Of a DNA stretch of 64,000 bases, positions 1 through 10,482 are shown one piece after another (within the stretch, counting starts at the first letter, position 1; the number at the start of each line of letters is the position of its first letter). The DNA lies in the NCBI RefSeq assembly GCF_010389155.1, contig NC_057767.1, positions 28,925,295-28,989,294 on the forward strand, read 5' to 3'. This DNA comes from Erigeron canadensis (lineage: Eukaryota; Streptophyta; Magnoliopsida; Asterales; Asteraceae). Made by a program: the position numbers and the translations under genes. The notes below the pieces were generated by a model. The model was not told where the DNA came from and did no database searches. It saw nothing but the letters and a program-made list of their open reading frames with translations.

Positions 1-493
1 AAGGAAAAAGGGGCGTGGGGCGGGTGACTTGGTGAGAGTTATTATCTTGGAATTGAATTAAACAAAAAAAAATGGATGATTAAAAGAAAGAACGAGAAGC
101 TACGCAAAGAGAAAGAATAAAATATATATTCCAGAAGTTTCTACTTGATTGCCGTGGATTTTAATGTGTCAAGAGGTTGACGGCCCTGATTAAATCTACA
201 TTGTAAATTTGTAACGACGACCAGTTTAACTTGCACATGTTTTCTACTTTGTTCGGCACCTTATTCAATCATCTTTTCATTCCTTTTTATTTGTTTATTT
301 TAAACGTATTGTTTTTTAATGGATCATACATGGATTTATTATACATAAATTTGTAGTTGGTGATGGTGGACTGGTGGTTTGTGGCAGCAAGCGGTGAAAT
401 TAAGGTGTTTGTGGTGGTGGTGGTGATGGTAATGATGGTGGCGTCAGATTGTGACTGGTGGTAGTGGCGGCGGGTTGTATTATGGTAATTACT
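1..493. other. Intergenic sequence with a GGTGGT-rich tract
   Basis: No coding region is supported here. Positions about 361-475 are dominated by GGT/GGC-type triplets, a low-complexity tract of the kind that often sits near Helitron ends elsewhere in this window. The stretch ends where homology to the 3' LTR of the following retrotransposon begins. Confidence 0.5.
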
Positions 494-721
494 ATTTGAG
501 TTTCCTATTTGTCAGATTTTATTTCCTATTTTCATTATATTAGTATTTTATTTAGATTGGTAATTACTTTGAGCCTACTTTTCATCCTCTTATAAATAGA
601 GGCATTAGACAATTGTTTTTACATTGAATACGATAATATTTTTTTCTCTCTTATATTCATATTTTGTTAACTATTGTTATTTGAGGAGAAAGTTTGTCTT
701 CTCAGTTCCCTCTCCATATTA
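494..721 (+). repeat. 5' LTR (outer end truncated or rearranged)
   Basis: It aligns with 4679-4912 along its whole length. Shared landmarks are a CTTATAAATAGAGG motif near 586-603, a likely TATA box and start of transcription, and the end CTCTCCATATTA. The primer-binding site lies two bases beyond the end. Confidence 0.85.
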
Positions 722-723
722 GT

Positions 724-735
724 TGGTACCAGAGC
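724..735 (+). promoter_or_regulatory. Primer-binding site (initiator Met tRNA type)
   Basis: TGGTACCAGAGC directly follows the 5' LTR. It differs by one base from TGGTATCAGAGC, the usual plant site complementary to the 3' end of initiator methionine tRNA. Confidence 0.85.
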
Positions 736-754
736 CACGTTGTTTCTCATCGTG

Positions 755-2012
755 ATGATTGGCGACAAAGATGGCAGGGACAAAAGTCTCTCTAACGTGC
801 TCAAAGGGATTGACACAATAACAACTATGCTTCAAGCTTTGACCACCCGTGTGGATCAAACAGAAGCCGAGTTGAGAGAGTTAGGACAACAACCCCATAA
901 CCAACCACCTTTACAGTCGCAACAACAACCACAACAACTACAACCACCGCCGCCAAAACATCAACGTCAACAGCAGCTACGACATCAAAACCAACAGCCA
1001 ACACCACAACACCAGCGATGACCCCAACAGTTTCTTCTTCGTTATGGAGAGGAATCCTCTTTAGATGAGGATTTTAATGGGTTATTAGATACCTACCGTG
1101 ACCCCACTAGAGGACAAAATCGGCGTGATTATTTTCACCTAAAGGTAGATCTACCGTTCTTTAATGGGAATCTCAATATTGAGGAATTTTTAGACTGGCT
1201 AGCAGAAGTAGAGAGGTTTTTCGAGTTTGCAGAAATCTTAGAGAACAAACAAGTAAAGCTTGTTGCATATCGATTGAAAGGGGGGGGGGGCTTCCTCTTG
1301 GTTGGAGCAAGTCCAGAATCAACGTAGGCGGATGGGTAAACAACCGACTCAGTCTTGGACAAAGATGAAGCGGATGTTGATGGGTCGATTTCTACCTCCT
1401 AATTATGACCAGTTCTTATTCGAGCAATATCAATCATTACGCCAAGGACAAAAGACTGTTCCAGAATATACAGCTGAATTTTTGCGGTTATCATCAACAA
1501 ATAATTTGATGGAGATTGAAGGACAACAAATATCGAGGTATCTTTATGGATTAAAGCCATCCATACGTGAAAAGATTGGTTGTCAAGTAGTCCTGACACT
1601 AAATGAGGCCATAAACTTGGCACGACGGGCCGAGTCAATGAGCAACAGAGGAGGAAACCTTGGAGGCGAGTTGAACCGTTTTCCTACTGGTGAAGCATCG
1701 AAACAGCCTTCCAAATTTCAGCCTTCCAAGTTTAGTAATGCAACAGGTTCAAGTTCTAATACTAACAAGAATGAGCATAAGGATAAGGAGGCTGCCAAAA
1801 AGCCAACAGCAAACCCTTATGCAAAACCAACAGGTGACACTTGTTATAGGTGTGGTCAAGTCGGCCATAGGTCAAATACTTGCCCCCAACGCCGACAAGT
1901 TAGTTATACAGAGAACATTGAAAACGAGGATAATGAAGCTTTTGAGGAGGATAATGATGAGGTAGTATTCCTGATGTTGTTCTTAAGTTACTTTCAAATT
2001 TTTGTTATATAA
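755..2012 (+). pseudogene. gag polyprotein of the Ty3/gypsy element, broken
   Basis: Translation begins at an ATG at 755 and runs through a Gln/Pro/His-rich stretch to a stop at 1021. The gag core resumes in another frame: the segment around 1130-1260 holds the conserved [19 protein letters not shown] motif, and the piece from about 1300 to 1640 holds the retrotransposon gag domain (RFLPPNYDQFLFEQYQ, then YTAEFLRLSS). A CCHC zinc knuckle, CYRCGQVGHRSNTC, follows near 1850-1890 and would bind the element's RNA. A run of nine or more G near 1279 coincides with a frame break. The frame ends at 2012, where the sequence jumps straight toward reverse transcriptase; the protease expected here is absent. 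Gag would form the virus-like particle in the cytoplasm. Confidence 0.85.
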
Positions 2013-2013
2013 T

Positions 2014-4650
2014 GCCTGGAGAACTTCCTAATGAATTGCCACCAATGAGAGACATTCAACATGCTATTGATCTAATGCCTGGGGCAAGTTTACCAAATCT
2101 GCCACATTATCGCATGAACCCAAAAGAAAGTACAATTTTACAAGAGATGGTTAGGAACTACTTCATAAAGGTCTAATTCGTGTTAGTATGAGCCCGTGTG
2201 TAGTGCCCGCATTATTGGCTCCAAAAAAAGATGGGAGCTGGCGGATGTGTGTTGATAGCCGAGCTATTAACAAGATTATAGTTAGATATAGGTTTCCAAT
2301 TCCTCGACTTGAGGATATGTTGGACAGGTTATCTGGTGCAAAGGTCTTCACAAAGATTGATTTAAGAAGTGGGTATCACCATATTAGAATTCGAGCTGGG
2401 GATGAATGAAAGACAGCATTCAAGACAAAAAAAGGGCTTTACGAGTGGCTAGTTATGCCATTTGGATTAAGCAACGCACCGAGCACATTTATGCGGTTGA
2501 TGAACCAAGTGTTAAAACCATTTATTGATAAATTTGCAGTTGTTTATTTTGATGACATATTAATTTATAGCACTAATGAGGCTGATCATACAAACCATTT
2601 GCGACAAGTGCTGCTTGTTTTGCAGGAGAACAAATTATATATAAATGTCAAAAAGTGTCGTTTTATGCAAGCCAGCTTGATCTTTTTGGGTTTCATTATT
2701 AGTGGAGATGGGATTCAGGTGGATGGAGGGAAGGTAAAGGCGATTCAAGATTGGCCTATCCCTAAATCTGTGTCCGAAGTTAGAAGCTTTCACGGGCTTG
2801 CTACTTTTTATAGGCGATTCATCCGCAATTTCAGCACTATCGTGGCTCCTTTGACGAATTGCTTGAAGAAAGGAAAGTTCCAGTGGGGGCCTGATCAAAA
2901 CAAGAGTTTTACATTAATTAAAGAGAAGTTATGCACCGCTCCAGTACTTGCTCTTCCTCGTTTTGATAGGTTATTCATGGTGGAATGTGATGCTTGTGGA
3001 GTAGGGATTGGGGCTGTCCTTTGTCAAAAAGGTTGACCCGTTGCTTATTTCAGCGAGAAATTAAGTGAAGCTCGTCAAAAGTGGTCAACCTATGATCAAG
3101 AATTTTAGGCTGTGTTTCGGGCCCTAAAGCATTGGGAACATTATCTTATACAAGATCAATTTGTTCTTTACACTGATCACCAAGCACTAAAGTATATCAA
3201 CAGCCAAAAGAATGTGAGTAAAATGCATGCTCGTTGGGTGTCTTATCTCCAACAATTTCATTTTACATTGAAGCATAAGTCCAGACAACATAACCAAGTA
3301 GCTGATGCATTGAGTTGACGTGCAACCATGTTGGTGACTTTGACTAATGAGGTAACTGGATTTGAAATTTTTCATGATTTATATGCCAATGATGAAGATT
3401 TTAGTACCACTTGGAGTAAACTTCCTTTTGAGGACTTTTCTATGCATGATGGCTTTCTTTTTAAAGGGAACCGATTATGTATCCCGCGTTGTTCATTAAG
3501 GGAAAAACTGATACGAGATCTGCATGGCGGAGGCTTGAGTGGTCATCTAGGTAGAGAAAAGACAATAGCAAGCTTAGAGGAGCGTTATCATTGGCCTCAA
3601 TTGAAACGGGATGTTGGAAAGTTTATACAAAGGTGCCCTATATGTCAAACCTCAAAAGGACAGTCGCAAAATACTGGTCTCTACATGCCTTTACCCGTCC
3701 CCGAGTCTATATGGGAAGATTTGTCAATGCCTTTACCCGTCCCCGAGTCTATATGGGAAGATTTGTCAATGGATTTTGTACTTGGGCTGCCTCGAACTCA
3801 ACGTGGAGTGGATTCAGTTTTCGTTGTTGTGGAAAGATTCTCGAAAATGGTGCACTTCATTCCGTGCAAGAAAACATCAGATGCTTCACATGTGGCACGC
3901 CTATTCTTTCGTGAAGTAGTTCGACTACATGGAGTTCCAAAGTCTATTGTTTCTGATCGTGATACACGATTCCTAAGTCACTTTTGGATGACTTTTTGGC
4001 GCATGTTCGATACATCTTTGAATTTAGTAGTTCAGCACATCCACAAACAGATGGACAGACAAAAGTTGTAAATAGGACCTTAGGCAACCTAATTCGTTGT
4101 ATATGGAGATCGACCAAAACAATGGGATTATGCGTTGCCACAAGCAGAATTTGCTTTTAATAATGTTACCCATAGTTCTACCGGGAGATCACCATTCTCT
4201 GTGGTCTATCAAAAGTCACCCCGGCATGTTGTTGACTTAGTACATCTACCAAAACTTTCTGATTATAATTCTGTTGCAGCTAAGTTGGCGACTGATTCAC
4301 AAGCTATTCAAGTTGAAGTTCGGCAGAAGTTGGAAGAAACTAACCAGAAGTTTAAAAGGGCTACTGACAAGCATCGACGAGTTAATACTTTTGAAGTGGG
4401 TGACATGGTGATGGTTTTTCTTCGACGTGAGCGTTTCCCAGTAGGCAAGTACAACAAATTACAACCGAAAAAGTATGGACCCTTCAAGATCATCCATAAG
4501 ATCAATGACAATGCATATGTCGTGGATTTGCCAACAACTATGAGTATCTCTAATACTTGTAATGTGGTTGACTTATCACATTATCATGATTCCCAAGTGC
4601 CTTTATATCCAGACAACTTGAGGGCGAGTTCTTTTTCAGGTGGAGGGGAC
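2014..4650 (+). pseudogene. pol (RT, RNase H, integrase) of the Ty3/gypsy element, broken
   Basis: The coding trace starts just before the RT motif PPMRDIQHAIDLMPG (about 2040). RT continues through [41 protein letters not shown] and the catalytic [11 protein letters not shown] (about 2540). RNase H follows ([13 protein letters not shown] motif at 3169-3200, here [10 protein letters not shown]). Integrase has its HHCC finger ([12 protein letters not shown] to CPICQ, about 3520-3650), the DFVLGLP catalytic start (about 3770) and a C-terminal [16 protein letters not shown] region (about 4400-4450). In-frame stops interrupt it near 2176, 2409, 3036, 3108 and 3318, and a frameshift near 4040-4080 disrupts the integrase core around the DGQTE motif. 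It is therefore non-functional. Confidence 0.9.
3685..3768 (+). repeat. Perfect 42-bp tandem duplication inside integrase
   Basis: The unit 3685-3726 is repeated without a mismatch at 3727-3768. It is 14 codons long and keeps the integrase frame, duplicating the segment that contains [10 protein letters not shown] just before the catalytic DFVLGLP motif. Confidence 0.97.
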
Positions 4651-4678
4651 TCACGTGGGACACTAATAAGGAGTCAAG

Positions 4679-4912
4679 ATTTGAGTTTCCTATTTGTCAG
4701 ATTTTATATCCTATTTTCATTATATTAGTATTTTATTTAGATAGTATTATGGTAATTACTTGGAGCCTACTTTTCATCATCTTATAAATAGAGGCATTAG
4801 ACGATTGTTTTTCCATTGAATACGATAATATTTTTTCCCTCTTATATTCATATTTTGTTAACTATTGTTATTTGAGGAGAAAGTTTGTCTTCTGAGTTCC
4901 CTCTCCATATTA
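4679..4912 (+). repeat. 3' LTR
   Basis: It aligns with the 5' LTR from ATTTGAGTTTCC to CTCTCCATATTA. A purine-rich tract (AGGTGGAGGGGA, about 4639-4650) lies just upstream and is the likely polypurine tract, so the true LTR start may be up to about 25 bases to the left. Confidence 0.85.
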
Positions 4913-5534
4913 ATATGTGTTAATATTGATTGTTAATTAAAATTTTAGTTTTTTTTTATATTCATTCTTTGTTGTTACAAAACAACATAATCCATTCTCT
5001 TTTCATGACTCTTTCATAGTATTTACATTCTCAATTACATTTTCATTCCTTAAGATTTCTTCCCACCAAACACTCCTTTATAGCATCGATAAGTTTATCA
5101 TTATTGTTATTAGTTATTGATTTGATATTATTATAAAGTTATCAAGGATAGCGTCGTTTATAGCTTCAGTTTTTAAAATTAAGCAAACCTTAGTTATTAC
5201 ACATTTAACATTTGTTACATTTGAACGTTGTATCGCATGTTTGGCTCATTTTAAAAAAGATTTCCGGCTTCACTATTGGTGAGAAGTGAGAACCTAGATG
5301 TATTTAGAAATTTTGTACTGTATTTGTTATACTATCATCACGATGGTCAATTTTGGGCCATAACGTCATTTTCACCTTATCCAACTAACATCCCCATTTT
5401 ATCCCTTAACATCATTAGTAAGACACCCTAAAAGTGGAACGGAGACGTTAGGTGCGGCGGTTGGTGTGTGACCACCTCGTCAGAAAAAGATAAACAAGGA
5501 AGAACAAAAGAGATGAGCTAACGATTTCTCATGA
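4913..5534. other. Non-coding AT-rich sequence
   Basis: No exon-like open frame, repeat pair or recognisable element was seen between the LTR retrotransposon and the hAT-like repeat. Confidence 0.5.
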
Positions 5535-5542
5535 CTGCTTCC

Positions 5543-6216
5543 AGATTGTGTTCGCGGTTTAGTATACCCGGTTAAACTGTAAACCGAACCGTTTAAAAAA
5601 TCGAAAAAAACCAAACCGTTTTTGAATTTGGTTTTGGGTTTAGTTTGTAACCGAAACCGAAAATATATTTGGTTTTTGGTTTGATTATGGGTATATGATA
5701 ATGAATTTCGTTAAATTAAAAAAAGTGAATAACTTAAATTATACATATTTTTTTTTTATATGGATGATTATTACTGTATTTTTTACTTTTGATGTCTATA
5801 CATTTATTATATTCACTTTTTTGTGAAATTAGAAAAATTCAAAGTGAAAAAACTTGATCGAAGAATTTTTGATGATGATGAAAAAAAATAATTTATTTGT
5901 TCTAGTACTTTGTAAGACTAGTTTCTTTACTGAAAACTTTATTACTTATTTATCCATTTTGTGCCTAAAGTCTAAATTTACCTTTAGTGAAAATTGGTAT
6001 TGTGAATTTATTTTGGTTGAACACAATTAAAATAAAAAAATAGTAAATTTGTGTTTTTCATATCTGGTTTTTTGGGTTTTTAATTGGTCTGTGACCGAAT
6101 TTTAGTTTGGTTTTTCTAATTTGAATTCTATTTTGGTTTAGTTTTAGTTTTAGTTTTGAACTCGAAAACCCAAATCAAATAGACCGATGAACCTAAAACC
6201 GAACTGATGAACACTC
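5543..6216. mobile_element. hAT-like non-autonomous element rich in AACCGAACC motifs
   Basis: The left end (AGATTGTGTTCGCGG) and the reverse complement of the right end (GAGTGTTCATCAG) share a GTGTTC core. Both ends carry many AACCGAACC/GGTTCGGTT motifs. CTGCTTCC (5535-5542) and CTACTTCC (6217-6224) flank it, a degenerate 8-bp target duplication with one mismatch, the hAT size. It belongs to the same broad type as the better preserved element at 25314-25659. There is no transposase. Confidence 0.5.
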
Positions 6217-6224
6217 CTACTTCC

Positions 6225-6522
6225 ACATATGCACAAAATCAACTTAAAATAGTACATCTTAACGATATTCCAGTTGTAACAATATTACAGATTGTGGAAA
6301 CATGGAATTTCTGGATGGCGAATTAAACAAGTCCGGGTAAACAAGAAAGAAGACGTGAGGGCGTGAGCCACGACGCTCTCGATGACACCAGCCTAATATC
6401 AAGATTAAAGCTTATAAGCTTAACTTTTATTGTTAAAACGTGATATCATTAGTTCATTCCTTACATTATATTTGCTAACTGTAAAGTAATAGAAAATTTT
6501 ATCACTAACTTTTACGCAAATC
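6225..6522. other. Non-coding sequence downstream of the SIS pseudogene
   Basis: This stretch lies on the 3' side of the minus-strand SIS-domain pseudogene. No feature was recognised in it. Confidence 0.4.
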
Positions 6523-7143
6523 CTACTCCAAGTTTGTGTGTCGAGATCGAATTTCATCAGAATCCTGACCCAAAACTTCAGCCAATTCAAAAATGACCAT
6601 TTCAAACAACACAAACAATGCCCCTTTATATACACTACCCATTGGCAGCAGCATTACTCGATCTTCTTCCCTTTGCTTTCCCTTCCAACTGATTAACATC
6701 ATCACCCGCCATCGTTTGAGCCGCTACATATGCCACTGCTGCACTGCACTCGCATACTTCACACTCTATCCAGTCACCGGATTGGGCAGTAAGAACAAGC
6801 ACACAGGCACCGTTGAATTTTGCTACACCACAGAACGGTTGAGAACCCACCTGGTCCAGCTGATGTGATGAGGAGGTCCGAGGATGAGATAGGAGGCGTT
6901 GTCATGTCGCCAACACAGTGTGCTAGCTGATAGGCCCAAGTGTGCTAGCCTCATGCATAAGGCTTTCATCATCAGACCCTCTCTGCCTACGTACACCACG
7001 GACAAACATTTTTCCACCACGGGGCACGGGCTGCTGCTGAAGATATCTCGTCTACGGTAATGGATAATGGAGATGAGTTTGTTGAACTGGTTACAGATTT
7101 TAGTTGCCAGAGATGACATGGAGTCGCTGCTAGTTTCCTCCAT
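6523..7143 (-). pseudogene. SIS-domain sugar-phosphate isomerase (6-phospho-3-hexuloisomerase-like), broken
   Basis: Read on the minus strand, three frames in turn give parts of one SIS-domain protein. The N-terminal part from the ATG at 7143 holds [20 protein letters not shown], the sugar-phosphate binding start. A second frame holds VGDMTTPPI and [10 protein letters not shown] (about 6955-6850). A third holds [10 protein letters not shown] and YVAAQTMA, and the C-terminal part holds LLPMGSVYKGALFVLFEM and ends EIRSRHTNLE followed by TAG at 6523. At least three frame changes and a small deletion after GGFSTV disrupt it. The family is intronless or intron-poor in plants as far as I recall, and this copy has no introns, so both a decayed gene and a processed copy are possible. 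SIS proteins isomerise phosphosugars; the role of the plant protein is not well established. Confidence 0.8.
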
Positions 7144-7261
7144 TTATGAATGCTGACCTGAAATTTCTCTGTCCCTCTTTAGCACTATCTGATCACGTGC
7201 ATGTCACGAGGACTGGGTCCAGTTTTTATTAATTTAAAGGACCACACTCGATATTCCATTA

Positions 7262-7592
7262 GAACATTCGTAACCGTTTACTCTTTCCCCTACACTTTTT
7301 CTGCTACATCAACATCATCTTTTCATTTCTTTCACTTTCTATTTTTCCCCTTAACCATTCACTTATCATTTGGTCCCCACTATTTTTTAATTAAAAACAC
7401 AATACCTTACAATCTTTCACTCTATATCCAATCAGAATAAAAGAAAATAAGAAAAAATATATATAAATAAAAAAAATATCCCACATTTTGTCTTTTTACT
7501 TAGGCGATCACAATCACCTTCTTCCCTTCACCTACACTCCTTAACTATTCACCCTTTTCACCTTTACCTTTCACCTAGCTTTACAACTGGTC
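7262..7592. mobile_element. Tourist-like MITE (PIF/Harbinger type)
   Basis: TTA direct repeats (7259-7261 and 7593-7595) flank imperfect terminal inverted repeats: GAACATTCGTAACCG at the left, and GACCAGTTGTAAAGC as the reverse complement of the right end. The interior is rich in CTTTCACC/CACCTTTACC motifs. The element at 45133-45452 has the same ends, similar length, the same TTA target and a matching internal CCAATCARAATAAA motif, so the two are one family. Confidence 0.7.
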
Positions 7593-7595
7593 TTA

Positions 7596-8674
7596 CAACC
7601 AAAAGCAGCCAACAAACCTGTTTATTTTTTATATTTTTTTTACTACAGAGCAAGTAAGTGTGTCTAATATGATCACTCGAAGCATAAAAAAAAAACACTA
7701 AAATTGCATACCAGTAAATGAAGGAAGTAAGATACGAGTTCATGCTTTAAGATACATCACGATCAGAAATGTATCATCTAGCCAAACACAAACAGATGGC
7801 CCAGTTTAGAAATTTTACTTGCAGATTACATTTTGCACCATTTTTAAATTCTGCATATGGCTAAGATAATGTTCATATGCTCATCTTATATATAACAAAT
7901 GAACAAAAGGTTTGGAACTTAGAACAGGAGCAGAATTTGCTATTTTCAGCCCTGGATACCTAAATAAGTTATGTCATGGAGTCGAAGTGGATGATCCTTT
8001 AATCCTTATTGATATAAGACAATTTTCTCTTCGATTGAATTATGCGGAATTGCTAACCTTTACTTTTAATTTGACTAACTTTTCAAAACAAAAATCTAAG
8101 ATGACGTGGAGTCTTTAAAATCCAAACCATTTTTCTTAACTACTTAAAACTCGCTTGCTCTTGTTGGTCTCTGAGGAACGAACTTGGACTTACTTTAATC
8201 TATATTGCATACGGACGGGTCCACTGCCCGATTGTGTGTAGTATTCGATTCGGAGTATTTCTAGAATTTTAATTAAACTCGATTTTTATACATCAAGTTT
8301 TTGACGCCGCTGCCGGGTTAATATTATTGATGTGATTCCATTTGATATCATTATTTATTTACGTTTATAAGATGTCAATTTGATATTATTCATATGTGTT
8401 TTTCCCTATGTCCTTTTTATGTTCTGTGTTCTCGAGTTTATATGTAAAGTAAGGGGAAAGAAGAGAAAATGGATGAATGGAAGAGAAGCAGTGGATTTTC
8501 TTTTTTTCCAAATTATCCCAAAAGTAGGAAGAAAATATCTTAAACAAACTCTATATAATTCTCCTTCTAAATCTTTTCACTTCTTTCTCTTCTTCTCTTA
8601 AATAAAACTCAAAAACCCAAATAATTTTAAAATCCTTTACAATCTTTTCCTTTCTCTTTAAAACAAAACTCAAG
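7596..8674. other. Non-coding AT-rich sequence
   Basis: Short open frames occur but none resembles a known protein or has exon-like features. Polypyrimidine runs near 8560-8650 precede the tandem duplication. Confidence 0.5.
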
Positions 8675-8867
8675 AACATACATGTTATAAGGAATAAAAA
8701 TCATTTTAAATCATCACAATGATAAGAGAAAGTCTTTTTTTTGTTTTTAATTTTTAAAACAAAATCAACTAACATACATGTTATAAGGAATAAAAATCAT
8801 TTTAAATCATCACAATGATAAGAGAAAGTCTTTTTTTTTGTTTTTAATTTTTAAAACAAAATCAACT
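8675..8867. repeat. Tandem duplication, two units of 96-97 bp
   Basis: Unit 1 is 8675-8770 and unit 2 is 8771-8867. They are identical except for one extra T in the poly-T run of unit 2. The second unit stops within a few bases of the 5' end of the LINE. Confidence 0.95.
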
Positions 8868-8938
8868 AAGTGCGTCGAAAGAAAAAACGGAAGAAGAGAA
8901 CTGGGCTAGCGTTTCTCAAGGCTAAAAACAATGAATCC

Positions 8939-10388
8939 ATGGGACAGGGTGATCAGATCACTAAGTTCTTTGTGTCGAATATTCAGGATGGGTGTCACTC
9001 ATGGGATCTGGCAGATGTTTTGAAGACTTATGGGGAGATTGCTAGTTTCAAGGAAGGGGTTAGATTTGGTTTGCTAGTTTCAAAGGTGTGAAGGATCCGA
9101 TTGATCTGGAGAAATCATTACATAATGTCAAGATTGGGAAATGGGCTCTCAAGATCAATATAGCGTGGTTCGCAGTCGAGAATACTGACACGTATTGAAG
9201 GATCATCCACGTGGTCGTAAACCTAGTTTTATCTAAAAACCTAGGGTTTCAAATGATAGGTTGTATGTGAAGACGACGGATAGGGTTGCTGATGTTGATG
9301 CAGTGAAAGGTGTATCGAGGGAAAAGACAAGAGAGATTACCATTGATGATGATCATGTGGGTATGTCGGCTTTTTTCAATCGTTCGTTGGTGGTGCGATG
9401 CTCAAGTTTTGAATTTCTAAACTCACTAGCTGTCTTCTTTGTTGGGCGATGGTGAGCATGGAATTACATCGATACAATACTTGGGAGGTTTGTTCTTGCA
9501 TGTTGATTATATTTTCAAATGACATCGATGCAGAAAATTTTGTGTACAAAAAAGAAAAATGGAGGAATTGGTTTTCGAGGGTAGAGGTGTGGAATGGACA
9601 GTCGCTCCCCTTTGAACGTTTGGTGTGGCTCGGTTTTTATGGGTTTCCTCTCCAGCTTGCAACACCGGAGGTCATTAATAAAATCAGTGCCACAGTTGGT
9701 AAGGTGGTAATCCCTTCAATAACAAACGAAATGGATGGGAATAAATCAGTTCATGGTATTGGTGTGCTTGTTGGAGACGGCCTGAAAGTTAATTCGATGG
9801 TTTCTTTGAAGTGGCGAGGTCAAACCTTTAGGGTATGGGTAGAGGAAAAGGCGGCTGACTGGTGTCCACCTTGCAATATCATCAAACAAACTTCTAATCT
9901 TAAAGATTCATCGAATCGAATTCTGTTCAAAATGAACTCGAAGAGGGAGAGTTTCGCGTTACTAATGTTAATGGAGAAAAACCTACTCACGAGGATGCAT
10001 GGTGGAATTAATCACAACTTTTCGGGAGGTATAAATAATGGTACTTCCATTGTGTTCGCCTCTACAACAGAACATCGAGTTGAAAAGCAAGCTGATATTG
10101 ATACCGAAAAGGAATGGAATTTTCACATTGGTAGCAACTCAAAAAAGACCTAGAGAGGCTAACAGTTTTTTCACAGATGATTTTGGAAATCCTCCTTTGA
10201 ACATGCAAGAAATAGGTGACTCGAATAGGTCTAGTGAGAGTTCACACGATGAGGAATCTCATACTGCTCCTCCTATAGATACAGAGGCTGGTAATTTGAG
10301 TAAGGAAGCAGAAACTCAACTGATTGAAAAGCAAGGTGCTCAAGAGATCGAGGTCATGGATATAGAAGTACATGCAAGAAACTATTAA
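8939..10388 (+). pseudogene. LINE ORF1 (RRM-like nucleic-acid-binding protein), broken
   Basis: From an ATG at 8939 the frame encodes ITKFFVSNIQDGCHSWDLAD, the beta-1/alpha-1 part of an RRM-like domain common in LINE ORF1 proteins of plants. It breaks near 9090 and continues in another frame with VKDPIDLEKSLHNVKIGKWAL. Further frames hold the conserved region around WFSRVEVWNGQSLPFERLVW (about 9580-9640) and WVEEKAADWCPP (about 9836-9873). The protein would coat LINE RNA. An in-frame overlap near 10038-10153 marks another frame change. Non-functional. Confidence 0.75.
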
Positions 10389-10482
10389 AGCCGATATAGA
10401 TATGTGTGTCAACTTGGCAGGTCACGAGAAAAGAATCACTCAGGCTATTAATTCAAGATGAAGGTATTAATGTAGTTCTCCA

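Larger units (their letters stand above)
494..4912 (+). mobile_element. Degenerate Ty3/gypsy LTR retrotransposon
   Basis: Two directly repeated LTRs (about 494-721 and 4679-4912) enclose, in order, a primer-binding site, gag, a zinc knuckle, reverse transcriptase, RNase H and integrase. RT before integrase is the Ty3/gypsy order. The element is short (about 4.4 kb), partly because the protease region is missing. It cannot be autonomous: gag and pol carry several stops and frame changes. The LTRs differ at multiple sites and by indels, so the insertion is not recent. The 5' LTR also appears rearranged at its outer edge: a 17-bp motif lying just outside it (about 477-493) is found inside the 3' LTR (about 4744-4760). 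No convincing target-site duplication was found. Confidence 0.92.

Noticed and set aside
825..1007. Minus-strand Val-rich frame in the retrotransposon
   Set aside because: It is the complement of the CAA/CCA-rich part of gag.
8675..8867. Tandem 96-bp units considered as a long LINE target duplication
   Set aside because: Both units lie upstream of the LINE and no matching sequence follows its A-tail.
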